64,000 bases of DNA from Firmicutes bacterium UBA1422 (GTDB taxonomy: Bacteria; Bacillota; Clostridia; Peptostreptococcales; Anaerovoracaceae), in the NCBI GenBank assembly GCA_002304835.1, contig DBPK01000016.1, forward strand, positions 1 to 64,000, written 5' to 3'. The notes beneath the pieces were generated by a model that was not told the origin of the DNA, ran no database searches, and worked only from the letters and a program-made list of their open reading frames with translations. How positions within the stretch are numbered: position 1 is the stretch's first letter; each line of letters opens with the position of its first letter. Below, in pieces: positions 15,379-24,380 of this stretch. The translations under genes and the position numbers were made by a program.

Positions 15379-16389
15379 ATGAAATTTTTGAGAAACAAAG
15401 AAATAATAAGACAAATGACGGGTTTGGGTGTATTGACAATTCTATTTGCTGTTGCCGCTTTTTTTGTGCAGTGGTACTGCAGTATTATTGTGCTGGCCGT
15501 TGCTGTTTGCTTTTGCCTGGTTTTTTTGATTTCCACAAAAAAACGTTATGACCGGATAGAGAAGCTTTCAGAAAAACTGAATCTGATCCTTCACGGCCAG
15601 GATTTTCTTGCCATTGACGATAATCAGGAAGGTGAGCTGGCTATCCTTGAAAGTGAAATATATAAAATGACGGTAAAACTGAGGGAGCATTCTTATGCCC
15701 TTCAAAAAGAAAAAATATACCTAACGGATTCCATTGCTGATATTTCACATCAGGTGAGAACTCCCCTTACTACAATAAATCTTATAATGTCCTTTATGCA
15801 GAAAAAAAACCTCTCCGAAGAGAAGCGTCTGGAATACAATCAGGAAATAAATCATAACCTTATAAGGATAGACTGGCTGATATCTTCTCTTCTGAAAATC
15901 TCAAAGATAGATGCAGGAACTGCCGGTTTCAAAAATGAACATGTGGATGTATGCGAACTGATCGACAGATCCTTTGACCCTCTTCTTATCCCCATCGAAA
16001 TACGTCAGCAGACTTTCAGCCTTGAAGTCACCGGGAAACCCGGATTCATGGGAGATATAAACTGGACCTGCGAAGCCCTTGGGAATATACTCAAGAACTG
16101 CATGGAGCATACCCCCGAAGGCGGCCACCTAAAAGTGACTGCCCAGGAAAATGCCCTTTATACAGAAATAATCATAACCGATACCGGTAAAGGCATAGAT
16201 CCTGAGGACATGCCTCATTTATTTGAAAGGTTTTATAAGGGCAAAAATGCCAGTGATTCAAGCACCGGTATCGGGCTTGCACTGGCAAGAATGATCGTTC
16301 AGAAACAGAATGGAAGTATAAAGCTGGAAAACCGCATTGAAGGGGGCGCAAAATTCACCATAAGATTTTATAAAAAACCCGAAAACTAG
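15379..16389 (+). CDS. Sensor histidine kinase with a short membrane sensor
   Basis: 336 residues. Two hydrophobic helices close together at about residues 12-50 leave almost no extracellular loop, as in intramembrane-sensing kinases. A linker follows, then the HisKA box DISHQVRTPLTTI with the phosphorylated His, N-box ALGNILKNCMEHTP, G1 box TDTGKGIDPEDMPHLFERFYKG and G2 box STGIGLALARMIV. It is complete and paired with the upstream response regulator. Its stop codon overlaps the stop of the convergent M23 peptidase gene by 4 bp, with no terminator in between. Confidence 0.93.
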   Translation: MKFLRNKEIIRQMTGLGVLTILFAVAAFFVQWYCSIIVLAVAVCFCLVFLISTKKRYDRIEKLSEKLNLILHGQDFLAIDDNQEGELAILESEIYKMTVKLREHSYALQKEKIYLTDSIADISHQVRTPLTTINLIMSFMQKKNLSEEKRLEYNQEINHNLIRIDWLISSLLKISKIDAGTAGFKNEHVDVCELIDRSFDPLLIPIEIRQQTFSLEVTGKPGFMGDINWTCEALGNILKNCMEHTPEGGHLKVTAQENALYTEIIITDTGKGIDPEDMPHLFERFYKGKNASDSSTGIGLALARMIVQKQNGSIKLENRIEGGAKFTIRFYKKPEN

Positions 16390-17897
16390 ATATACTTCAG
16401 TGGATTTACGAATCTGCCGTTGATCTGCATTTCAAAATGTAAGTGGGGTCCTGTGCTGTTTCCGGTGCTTCCAACTCTGGCTATCAGTTTTCCTTCATAA
16501 ACTTTTTGTCCCGCATGGACAAGAATACTGCTGCAATGGGCATAACGGGTCACAACTCCGTTTCTATGATTGATCTCTACAACGTTTCCGTATGAATTTC
16601 TGTATCCCGCAGATACCACCGTACCGCCATCGGCCGCATATATACTGTTTCCGCTGCTACAGGCCAGATCAACTCCTCTGTGCATCCTGCCCCATCTGTA
16701 TCCGAATCCCGATGAAACATATCCTGCAGGACATGGGTTGCAATAGTGACCGTCTCCCATGGTGGGCGGTATTTTTTTTGTTCCCACCAAAACCACCTTC
16801 GTCACCGGCTTGCTTAACACTTTTGTTTTCAATATGTCCCTTTTTGTTTCCTTGCCGTTGACTCTAGTTATCCTGGCAACGACTTCATTCTCTCCATTCT
16901 TTCCTTTTACGGCTGTTGAATTTTCTCCTATATAGGAATCCGGGTTATCTTTTTTCTTTGTCTTATAGGGCACTTTTTCTTTGTATACCGCCTTTTCAAC
17001 AGTTGTAACATGCATCAAAGGGGCCTCTTTATCGGCAAATATTTTGCCTTGCACTGCACCTGTTTTTTGTATGTTGCCCAGTTTTGTGTCCACTGGTTTT
17101 ATTTTTACCCTTTCGAGAAATTCTATCTGTTCGTATACCACTCCTTCTTTTTTCTCGGAAAATTTTGCCAGGGTTTCTATTAAAACTTCTTTTGCTTCTT
17201 TCTTTGTGGCAAGGGCCGCCACCCTTTTTTCATTTGCATATATGCCGTATCCACTGGCATTTATATCCTTCATATATGTAAGTCTTTTTAGGACCTCTTC
17301 CATGTCATCCAAGTCCCTGTTTATTGTAACAACTTTTCTGAACTGTATGTCTTCCTTTTCGCCTATTGCGATCTTGGCATTATAATGATCTGTAAGCTGA
17401 TCGCTGGCGATATCCAAAACCTGTGTCACTTCTTTCTGCCCTTTTACAAGGCCAAGAACTTTTCCGTTATATGAATACTCATAACCGGTAACATAATTGA
17501 ACAAGGCCAGAACTCCCACAGTTACCGCTACTATTCCTGCAAAGTATTTCAGTAGCATCACTTTTTTTCTGTCAGCCATTACTCTCAGAAATCTTATTCT
17601 GCGGTTTCCTTTGGCGAAAACAGCTTCGGTTTTTTCAGCAAATTCCTCGTGGCTCCTGTCAAATTCAGAAACCAGGCTTGCCATGGTTTCTGAAACTGCG
17701 CTCTCCTTTTTCACAAAATTCTTCTTGATATCCGAAGCCTTTTCAGAAACTTTATTTATTGGTTTCCGATACTTCCTCAGAAGAATTCTTTTTATATTGC
17801 CGGTTTTTCTTGCCACGTTTCTTTTTTTTCTTTTTATTTCCCGTAGAAATCTATCATTAAATACTTTTCCCGGGTTTATTTTTTTTCTTTTATCCAT
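16386..17897 (-). CDS. Membrane-anchored M23 metallopeptidase with a G5 domain
   Basis: 503 residues. A basic cytoplasmic N-terminus of about 130 residues precedes one membrane helix (KYFAGIVAVTVGVLALFNYV). The extracellular part has about 170 residues containing repeated VLDIA/VAALATKKEAKEVLIE-like segments, a G5 domain (KEKVPYKTKKKDNPDSYIGE), and a C-terminal LytM/M23 domain with the zinc motifs HRGVDLA and HLHFEM plus YAHCSS. Such proteins hydrolyse or regulate hydrolysis of peptidoglycan cross-links. The N-terminal codons overlap the end of the DnaD-like gene by 22 bp. A CxxC pair (CNPC) just before the catalytic domain is noticeable. Confidence 0.9.
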   Translation of the reverse strand: MDKRKKINPGKVFNDRFLREIKRKKRNVARKTGNIKRILLRKYRKPINKVSEKASDIKKNFVKKESAVSETMASLVSEFDRSHEEFAEKTEAVFAKGNRRIRFLRVMADRKKVMLLKYFAGIVAVTVGVLALFNYVTGYEYSYNGKVLGLVKGQKEVTQVLDIASDQLTDHYNAKIAIGEKEDIQFRKVVTINRDLDDMEEVLKRLTYMKDINASGYGIYANEKRVAALATKKEAKEVLIETLAKFSEKKEGVVYEQIEFLERVKIKPVDTKLGNIQKTGAVQGKIFADKEAPLMHVTTVEKAVYKEKVPYKTKKKDNPDSYIGENSTAVKGKNGENEVVARITRVNGKETKRDILKTKVLSKPVTKVVLVGTKKIPPTMGDGHYCNPCPAGYVSSGFGYRWGRMHRGVDLACSSGNSIYAADGGTVVSAGYRNSYGNVVEINHRNGVVTRYAHCSSILVHAGQKVYEGKLIARVGSTGNSTGPHLHFEMQINGRFVNPLKYI

Positions 17898-19102
17898 TGT
17901 TTTGCTTCTTCAGCCCTTTTGGGAAAACATACACACTGTTCTCCTGAATCTTTTGTTCCGGTATCCTTGCACAATCCGCAAAGATAATGGGTTTCCATGT
18001 AATCAATGGGGAAACCGTTTTCCGTGAGCATGACAGCTCTGGCTTTTGTCAAGCTTTCTCCTTCTTCTTTGAGTTTTTTTATTTGTTCCTTTTTGTTTTG
18101 ACGATCTGAGATCATTGCCTTTGATAATTCTATGCTGCATTCTTTTATCTCTTCGTCTATCTCCCTTATAGTGGGGACTTTTTTGTAAACTTCTTTTGTT
18201 TTTTCAAAAGCCTCAGCCCCTGCCTTTTCACGCAACTGTTCATAATATCTTTTTACCGTGGCTGCACCTGCCGCTATGCTTTGATTTTTTCCGTTATTAC
18301 GGTTTATCAATACTTTATTTATATAATTGATATTTGGATTTGGTATACCACTGGTCTTTTTACATGCCTCAAGTATATCATTTATATCATACCCCATTTT
18401 CTCTGTCCAGCTATCTATTATGCGACGCTCTTCTTCGGTGGCGTTCCTTGCAAATCCCAGTGCCTGCATAACTCTTTTGTAAACATAGTGACGCTGATCG
18501 TTTTCATTCAGATATTTTTCTACATCCAGAACACTTGTAAGTCCCCGGGAGGCCCAGCTTTTTACCACTGTTCCCACATATCTGACATTGTCTTTTTTAT
18601 TTGCGGCGCAGTAAGCGTAAGCTTGAGCAACCACTTCCGGTGTTGCTCCGTTCTCTTCTATCCAATCTATTATCTCCGTTAGTTCCGTTCCGCTCAAAAG
18701 TCTTCCTATGGTTTTTTCTATGGTTTTATACATGCTTTTGAGCTCTTCATTTTCCAGAAGGGAACTCACAGCTTTTTGACCGGGAACTATGCCATCCTCT
18801 GTTTTGTGACCGTAAAGCTGCTCTTTTAAAACAACAAATTCCCTTTGGTCTCCTTTTTTTCTTACGACTCCCTGTTTTTCCCAGTAGTCCCATGCCTTAT
18901 CCACATCTTCAGGAGAAAGCCGCAGTGTTTTGGCAATATCATCACGGCTTGCCTGGCGATCAAGATCCGTGTACATAAGTGTAAGAAGATAAATCTTAAC
19001 ATAGTCTCCGGGAGCCGAGACCATATAGTCGTTTATGAAAATGTTTTCTACGCTGGTATCTGTCAGACAAGCGGTCTTTGCATGTTTTTTTATAAATGTC
19101 AT
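17876..19102 (-). CDS. DnaD-domain replication protein with a DnaC-like zinc tail
   Basis: 408 residues. The N-terminal winged helix (residues about 20-110: VKIYLLTLMYTDLDRQASRDDIAKTL) and a DnaB_2/DnaD C-terminal-type helical domain (IEKTIGRLLSGTELTEIIDW, then a second copy near DSWTEKMGYDINDILEAC) fit primosomal DnaD proteins. The last 50 residues resemble the N-terminus of DnaC/DnaI helicase loaders: FPIDYMETHYLCGLCKDTG, then CVCF, a four-cysteine cluster. No separate loader ATPase follows; the next gene is the M23 peptidase. The gene lies downstream of dnaB and a DUF1858 gene and probably acts in helicase loading. Confidence 0.8.
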   Translation of the reverse strand: MTFIKKHAKTACLTDTSVENIFINDYMVSAPGDYVKIYLLTLMYTDLDRQASRDDIAKTLRLSPEDVDKAWDYWEKQGVVRKKGDQREFVVLKEQLYGHKTEDGIVPGQKAVSSLLENEELKSMYKTIEKTIGRLLSGTELTEIIDWIEENGATPEVVAQAYAYCAANKKDNVRYVGTVVKSWASRGLTSVLDVEKYLNENDQRHYVYKRVMQALGFARNATEEERRIIDSWTEKMGYDINDILEACKKTSGIPNPNINYINKVLINRNNGKNQSIAAGAATVKRYYEQLREKAGAEAFEKTKEVYKKVPTIREIDEEIKECSIELSKAMISDRQNKKEQIKKLKEEGESLTKARAVMLTENGFPIDYMETHYLCGLCKDTGTKDSGEQCVCFPKRAEEAKQWIKEKK

Positions 19103-19305
19103 CAGTCCTGCTCCAGTGCCTCATTTAATTTTTTAAGAAGTTTATTCGGTTCTACTCCGTGGCCTTCGGCGGCTTCATGAATGGTTTCTGTGTTTGAACC
19201 GGGACATCCGGAACAAAAAAGTCCATGCTGCAAAAGTATTTTTTCCAGCTTGGGATAATTATCAAGTATCTCATATACTTTCATGTCTTCTGTTATCTTG
19301 TTCAT
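19102..19305 (-). CDS. DUF1858-domain protein
   Basis: A 67-residue protein matching the DUF1858 family found alone or attached to hybrid-cluster and other redox proteins in anaerobes: TEDMKVYEILDNYPKLEKIL followed by the CSGCPG motif. The two cysteines could bind a metal or take part in redox sensing; the function is unknown. It starts 2 bp after the dnaB stop and its stop touches the DnaD-like start, so it is embedded in a replication operon. Confidence 0.9.
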   Translation of the reverse strand: MNKITEDMKVYEILDNYPKLEKILLQHGLFCSGCPGSNTETIHEAAEGHGVEPNKLLKKLNEALEQD

Positions 19306-19307
19306 TC

Positions 19308-20627
19308 CTACCTCCCGGCTTTATTTGCAAATCTGGTATACTGGCTTTGCCAGGTGATCTCCACCGTTCCTGTGGGACCGTTTCTGTTTTTTGCTATATT
19401 CACTTCGCATATTCCCGGTTTTTCTGTTTCCTCGGGGAAATATACTTCGTCTCTGTAAAGAAAAAGCACCAGATCCGCATCCTGCTCTATTGCCCCCGAC
19501 TCTCTTAAGTCGGAAAGGATGGGCCTGTGTTCCGTCCTCTGCTCAGGCGCCCTTGAAAGCTGTGAAAGCACAAGCACCGGGCATTCTATTTCCCTTGCCA
19601 GTTGCTTTAATCCTCTTGATAAAGACGTTATCTCCTGCTGGCGGCTTTCTGCTCTTCCTTCATGCTCCATCAGTTGCAGATAATCAAGTATGACCATATC
19701 AAGTCCCTTTTCTGCCTTAAGCCTTCGGCATTTGTTCTTTATCTCCATCAGTTTTAGTCCGGGAGTTGCATCTATGTTTATGTCACCTTCTCCCAGAGTG
19801 TCAAGAGCCATTGCTATCCTATCCCACTCTTCCCTTGCAAGGGTGCCCGCTCTTATTTTTTGGGAGTCCACCTTTGCTTCCATGGAAAGCAGCCTCTGTC
19901 CCAACTGTTCCTTTGACATCTCCAGACTGAAGAAAAGCACCTTGGCTTTGCCTTTGATGGCTGCCTGCTGAGCAACACTTAAGGCGAATGCGGTTTTTCC
20001 CATTGAGGGCCTTGCGGCTATGATGATAAGGTCCGATTTCTGAAATCCTGCCGTTTTGTCATCCAGGTCTATAAGTCCGCTTATGACTCCCGTGATACTG
20101 CCTTCCATCTTTGATCTTTCATCTATCTCATCCAGGTTTTTCATAAGTATTTCCCTTATGGGCATCATTTCTTTTTTCTGCCTGTTTTGAGCAACTTCAA
20201 AGATGCCTTTTTCGGCATAATCTATTATGTCTTCTGCTGCCACTTTGTCTTCATAGCCCTTTTCCATTATGTCCCCGGCGGTTTTTATGAGATTTCTTAA
20301 AGCGGCTTTTTCTGATACTATCTTTGCGTACTCCCTTGCATTTGCCGTGGCCGGAACACCGGCGGAAAGAGTTGCTATATATCCTCTTCCTCCTGCTATC
20401 TCAAGAGATTTTCTTTTTTTGAGTTCTTCTGCCACAGTAAGAACATCCACCGGTGAATTCCTTCTGGAAAGCTCTGTTATCGCTTCGAATATTTCTCTGT
20501 GATTCTGGTTATAAAAGTCCTGAGACCTGACTTCTTCCATTACATCATAAAGGGCATCTTTGTCCAGCATTGCTGCGCCCAAAACGGATTTTTCCGCATC
20601 TTCATTATGGGGAGGGATCCTTTCCAT
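19308..20627 (-). CDS. dnaB: Replicative DNA helicase
   Basis: 439 residues with the DnaB N-terminal domain (PPHNEDAEKSVLGAAMLD) and the RecA-like C-terminal helicase domain. Walker A is ARPSMGKTAFAL, Walker B is MVILDYLQLM, and the RESGAIEQDADLVLFLYRDE segment follows. The complete length is as expected. It lies downstream of rplI with an 18-bp gap, the standard rplI-dnaB order. Confidence 0.98.
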   Translation of the reverse strand: MERIPPHNEDAEKSVLGAAMLDKDALYDVMEEVRSQDFYNQNHREIFEAITELSRRNSPVDVLTVAEELKKRKSLEIAGGRGYIATLSAGVPATANAREYAKIVSEKAALRNLIKTAGDIMEKGYEDKVAAEDIIDYAEKGIFEVAQNRQKKEMMPIREILMKNLDEIDERSKMEGSITGVISGLIDLDDKTAGFQKSDLIIIAARPSMGKTAFALSVAQQAAIKGKAKVLFFSLEMSKEQLGQRLLSMEAKVDSQKIRAGTLAREEWDRIAMALDTLGEGDINIDATPGLKLMEIKNKCRRLKAEKGLDMVILDYLQLMEHEGRAESRQQEITSLSRGLKQLAREIECPVLVLSQLSRAPEQRTEHRPILSDLRESGAIEQDADLVLFLYRDEVYFPEETEKPGICEVNIAKNRNGPTGTVEITWQSQYTRFANKAGR

Positions 20628-20645
20628 TTGATAGTCTCCTTGGTT

Positions 20646-21089
20646 TTATACAGATATAATAACTTTAAGTACTGCTGAAATTTCAGGATAAACTTTTACG
20701 GTCACACTTTTTTCGCCTGTTTCTTTTATGGGTGCCTCGAGAATGATCTTTTTCTTGTCAAGTTCTATGCCGTGCTGCTCTTTCAAGGCTTCACTGATAT
20801 CTTTAGATGTCACCGAACCAAAAAGTCGTCCGCCTTCTCCGCCCTTTGTCTTGATGTTTACGGCAATGCTGCCAAGCTGCTTGGAAAGCTTTTCTGCTTT
20901 TTCTCTGCTTTCAGCCTCTTTTTCCGCAACTATGGCTTTCTGCTTTTTTAGGCTCCGTACATTCCCTTCTGTGGCTTCCTTCGCAAGTCCCTTTGGCAGA
21001 AGCATGTTCCTGGCATAACCATCACTTACTTTTACGACTTCTCCGGCTTTTCCTGTTCCCTTTATATCTTTTAATAATATTACTATCAT
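20646..21089 (-). CDS. rplI: 50S ribosomal protein L9
   Basis: 147 residues with the L9 N-terminal signature (ILLKDIKGTGKAGEVVKVSDGYARNMLLPKGLA), the long connecting helix (KKQKAIVAEKEAESREKAEKL) and the C-terminal RNA-binding domain with GRLFGSVTSKDI. It overlaps the gdpP-like stop by 4 bp. Confidence 0.98.
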   Translation of the reverse strand: MIVILLKDIKGTGKAGEVVKVSDGYARNMLLPKGLAKEATEGNVRSLKKQKAIVAEKEAESREKAEKLSKQLGSIAVNIKTKGGEGGRLFGSVTSKDISEALKEQHGIELDKKKIILEAPIKETGEKSVTVKVYPEISAVLKVIISV

Positions 21090-22849
21090 TCGGTTTTCTC
21101 CTTTTTCAGTATTTCTTTTACCTTTTCTATGGCTTCCCGGGGATCTATGTCCATCTGTGCCCCTGCCGTTGTAAGATGGCCTCCTCCGTCAAATTTCTCC
21201 ATTATTGTCTGCACATTTATGTCGCCCAAAGATCTGGCGCTTAAGACGGTGCGCCCCTCTTCGTTGCGTCCGGCAACAAAACTGGCTTTTATGCCTTTTA
21301 TTGTCAGAAGTTCATCTGCCACTTGGGAATTGATTATCTGGGCATTTACATTCCTGCCCTCGCATATGGATATTGCTATGCCATCTTCAAGAAATTCCGC
21401 ATTGGCCATACAGTTTGCTCTTGTTTTGAAGGTCTCCAGGTTCGTCTGAAAAAGCCTTTTGACGGTTGTCGTATCTGCTCCCGATTTCCTGAGCCATGCG
21501 GCAGCCTCAAATGTCCTGACTCCCGTTTTGACGGCAAATCTGTTGGTATCTACCGATATTCCCGCCAGCAAAGCTTCCGCCTCTATTTTTACTATACTTT
21601 TTTTGTCTCTTGAATACTGAAGTATTTCCGTTACAAGTTCGGCCGTGGAAGATGCGTAGGGCTCAATGTATACAAGTGTCGGGTTCTTGATGAAATCCTC
21701 TGCTTTCCTGTGATGATCTATAACTGCGGATTTTTCTGCTATCTCAAGTATCTCCGGACAGTCTGTTATACCGGCCCTGTGGGTATCTACAATTATCACA
21801 AGTGTCTCTTTTTTTGCCATATTAAGAGCTTTTCTGCTGGTGATTATACTGTAGTCTCCGGTTTCCTTCACCGCTTTGTATATGGGGGCAAGAGCCTCGT
21901 TGTATTTGTTTATGATTATATATGTTTCTTTGTTTATGGGTCTTGCCAGTCGATATATACCCAAAGCGGCACCGAATGCATCCATGTCGGGATTTTTATG
22001 TCCCATTATAAGAACATTTTCTGCGCTTTCTATAAGTCTCGTCAAAGCATGCCCTATTATCCTTGATTTCCCTTTGTTGCTTTTTTCTACGGTCTGAGTT
22101 TTTCCTCCGTAATAATAGAATTTGTCCCCCTCTTTGACTATAGCCTGGTCTCCTCCCCTTCCCAGGGCCAGATCTCTTGCTTCAACTGCAAAGTCCTCTG
22201 CTTCTGTGGGACTTCCGCAATCTTTACCGCATCCTATGCTTAAAGTGACCGGAAAGTCCACTTCCGTTTCTATTTCCCTTACCTGATCCAGGATAGGGAA
22301 TTTTTTTTCTATCTGTTCTTCAAGATATTTGTTCTGAAGCATGATTATATACATGTTGTCCCTGTATTTAGTCACTGAAGCCTTCATGGATGAGCCCCAC
22401 TGTCTTATGGTTTTGTCTATTTCCGAAGCGAGAGATGCCTGCCTGTCATCTCCCGTGCCCGAAAGGAGCTCATCAAAATTATCCACATTGACAACTATAA
22501 CGCACAGTTTTTCTTCTTCATATTTTTTTTCCGCCTGCTCAAAGTCTGTAACATCCATAAAATAAAGTGCGATCCCCGCCGGTTCTTTTTTGCCAACGAA
22601 TGCGGGAACTATCCTGAATGTTTTTTCATTCCTGTATATAGTAAGAGTCTCTTTGTTTTTTGCGGCCTCTGTAAACTGTTCATGCTTGATACCCGTGAGA
22701 GCAAATATATCCGCACCCTTTATTCCGTCATAAAGAAAAACCTGATCTATTCCCGGGCTTGCGTTCAGGACTTTGCCTCTGGTATCCACCTTACACATGG
22801 GAAGTGGCATGTAATCCGAAAAAATTCTACCTGATCTTTTTTCACTCAT
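21086..22849 (-). CDS. GdpP-like cyclic-dinucleotide phosphodiesterase lacking membrane helices
   Basis: The start at 22849 follows AGAGGTG; a longer frame to 22960 would overlap the upstream gene. The 587-residue product has a PAS-like domain (PMCKVDTRGKVLNASPG), a degenerate GGDEF domain (residues about 125-260; no GGDEF motif is visible), then DHH (LIMGHKNPDMDAFGAALG, VDTHRAG, VIDHHR) and DHHA1 (FDGGGHLTTAGAQ) domains. GdpP enzymes hydrolyse c-di-AMP to pApA. Typical GdpP proteins begin with two membrane helices; none is present here. The upstream DUF2232 membrane protein may supply the membrane link. Setting: rpsF-ssb-rpsR, then DUF2232-gdpP-rplI-dnaB. Confidence 0.88.
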   Translation of the reverse strand: MSEKRSGRIFSDYMPLPMCKVDTRGKVLNASPGIDQVFLYDGIKGADIFALTGIKHEQFTEAAKNKETLTIYRNEKTFRIVPAFVGKKEPAGIALYFMDVTDFEQAEKKYEEEKLCVIVVNVDNFDELLSGTGDDRQASLASEIDKTIRQWGSSMKASVTKYRDNMYIIMLQNKYLEEQIEKKFPILDQVREIETEVDFPVTLSIGCGKDCGSPTEAEDFAVEARDLALGRGGDQAIVKEGDKFYYYGGKTQTVEKSNKGKSRIIGHALTRLIESAENVLIMGHKNPDMDAFGAALGIYRLARPINKETYIIINKYNEALAPIYKAVKETGDYSIITSRKALNMAKKETLVIIVDTHRAGITDCPEILEIAEKSAVIDHHRKAEDFIKNPTLVYIEPYASSTAELVTEILQYSRDKKSIVKIEAEALLAGISVDTNRFAVKTGVRTFEAAAWLRKSGADTTTVKRLFQTNLETFKTRANCMANAEFLEDGIAISICEGRNVNAQIINSQVADELLTIKGIKASFVAGRNEEGRTVLSARSLGDINVQTIMEKFDGGGHLTTAGAQMDIDPREAIEKVKEILKKEKTE

Positions 22850-22866
22850 TAATATAACACCTCTTA

Positions 22867-23562
22867 CTATTGCTTCCGGGAGATCCTTATTTTTATTCCA
22901 AGAACGATATCCGCTATACCCGCTATGAACAAAACATTTTTCCCAAAGGGCACGATCCATGCCGTGATAACCAGAATGACCGCCAGGGCTTTGGGTATTT
23001 TCTTTATATAAAATATCATGAAAACCAGAGCTGCACCCTGAAATGCAAATGCCGTTTCAAATATAACATTTATATTTGCTGCTGTGATTTCTCCAAGTCC
23101 GGAACCGGCTGCTTTCATAGTCCAGGATATTATAAAGATGAGAAACCATCCGTAAATACTGTTGCGGGGCCACGAAAAATCTCTGAAAGGGGGCATTTCC
23201 ATGGCTTTTGCATTATCTTTTTGAAGTATCCTGTAAAGTCCTTTGTATTCCGCATATCCGCATACTGCAGAAAGACAAAGCATCGCTGCAGGCAATACCA
23301 TAACGGCTCCGGCAAAATATTCTTTGTATTCTTCTGTTTTTTCTCCGAGACTTTCTGTAATAAGTCTTATGCTTTCTTCTGTTTCAGCAGCTATCCCGCC
23401 TGTCGAGACCGAAGATAATATATAAATGAAAACAAGTCCCACCCCGGCAGTAATAATGCCGTCCGTTACTGTTTTATATGGGTCTTGTCCTTTTTTTATG
23501 CCTTTTATTATGGCGGGTAAAGGAAATATTATTGCCACAAGAAGCAATAAGCCTGAATACAT
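22867..23562 (-). CDS. DUF2232 (YybS-like) membrane protein
   Basis: 231 residues with about six to seven hydrophobic helices and the overall pattern of YybS/DUF2232 proteins, including the WPRNSIYGWFLIFIISW segment. The family is almost always encoded just upstream of gdpP and rplI in Firmicutes, as here (17 bp before gdpP). Function unknown; it probably works with the c-di-AMP phosphodiesterase or the envelope. It lies downstream of the rpsR terminator and so should have its own promoter, which I could not place confidently. Confidence 0.8.
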   Translation of the reverse strand: MYSGLLLLVAIIFPLPAIIKGIKKGQDPYKTVTDGIITAGVGLVFIYILSSVSTGGIAAETEESIRLITESLGEKTEEYKEYFAGAVMVLPAAMLCLSAVCGYAEYKGLYRILQKDNAKAMEMPPFRDFSWPRNSIYGWFLIFIISWTMKAAGSGLGEITAANINVIFETAFAFQGAALVFMIFYIKKIPKALAVILVITAWIVPFGKNVLFIAGIADIVLGIKIRISRKQ

Positions 23563-23656
23563 TAAGTGTCCTCTTTCTTTTTCATTTCATGCCCAGATAT
23601 TATAACATAAAGTGCCTCTTTTGTCCTCTACTACATGTTGTGTCAATAGTCCTTCT

Positions 23657-23686
23657 AAAAAAACAAGAGCGGCTACCCGCTCTTGT
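23657..23686 (-). terminator. Terminator of the rpsF-ssb-rpsR operon
   Basis: On the minus strand ACAAGAGCGG-gtag-CCGCTCTTGT is followed by seven T, 12 bp after the rpsR stop. Confidence 0.95.
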
Positions 23687-23698
23687 CAAGTTTTTTTC

Positions 23699-23935
23699 TT
23701 AATCGGCAGTATAGGGCAAAAGCGCTACAGCTCTTGCTCTTTTTATGGCTTTCGTGACTTCTCTTTGATGTATCGCACAAGTTCCTGTTATTCTCTTTGG
23801 CAGTATTTTGCCTCTTTCGGTCACATATCTTCTCAATGTGTCAACATCTTTATAATCTATGGTCTGTGATTTATCAGCGCAAAACTGACAAACCTTCTTT
23901 TTTCTGAAGCCGCCGCTGCGTCTTTTCTTTTCCAT
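23699..23935 (-). CDS. rpsR: 30S ribosomal protein S18
   Basis: 78 residues with the S18 core: KVCQFCADKSQTIDYKDVDTLRRYVTERGKILPKRITGTCAIHQREVTKAIKRAR in essence. It contains the CxxC (CQFC) and a downstream Cys of zinc-type S18 proteins. Third gene of rpsF-ssb-rpsR, 23 bp after ssb. Confidence 0.98.
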   Translation of the reverse strand: MEKKRRSGGFRKKKVCQFCADKSQTIDYKDVDTLRRYVTERGKILPKRITGTCAIHQREVTKAIKRARAVALLPYTAD

Positions 23936-23958
23936 GGTTTTTTGCTCCTTTCACCTTT

Positions 23959-24369
23959 TTAGAAGGGTATGTCATCATCGTCTATAGATTGGAAACCTTC
24001 GGGGACACCGTCTTTTGCCTTGGCCACGCTGTTTTCTCCGGTTCCTGCCGGCGATCCGTCTCTGTCTCCCCATTCTACGAACTCAACTCTGTATGCCACC
24101 ACATCCGTTGTGTAAACCCTTTTTCCTTCTTTGTTTTCGTAGCTTCCGGTTTGGATCCTTCCCTCTATGGCCACCTTGCGACCTTTCACTAAATATTTTT
24201 CGCAGGTCTCTGCCTGTTTTCCAAATACGATTACGGGGATAAAATCAGCCTGCTTTTCTTTTCCGACTCTGTCCACTGCAACAGTAAACTTTGCTATGGC
24301 CATCTGGTCTGCCGTATATCTGACTTCCGGATCTTTTGTCAGTCTTCCGATCAATGTTACATTATTCAT
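23959..24369 (-). CDS. ssb: Single-stranded DNA-binding protein
   Basis: 136 residues. An OB fold (NNVTLIGRLTKDPEVRYTADQ, FIPVIVFGKQAETCEKYL, VAIEGRIQTGSYENKEGKRVYTT) precedes a short linker and the acidic tip DDDIPF, which docks SSB partners. It lies between rpsF and rpsR as in most Firmicutes, 11 bp after rpsF. Confidence 0.98.
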   Translation of the reverse strand: MNNVTLIGRLTKDPEVRYTADQMAIAKFTVAVDRVGKEKQADFIPVIVFGKQAETCEKYLVKGRKVAIEGRIQTGSYENKEGKRVYTTDVVAYRVEFVEWGDRDGSPAGTGENSVAKAKDGVPEGFQSIDDDDIPF

Positions 24370-24380
24370 AACCGGTCTCC

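Noticed and set aside
22850..22960. N-terminal extension of the GdpP-like protein
   Set aside because: It overlaps the end of the DUF2232 gene and has no ribosome-binding site; ATG 22849 has AGAGGTG upstream.
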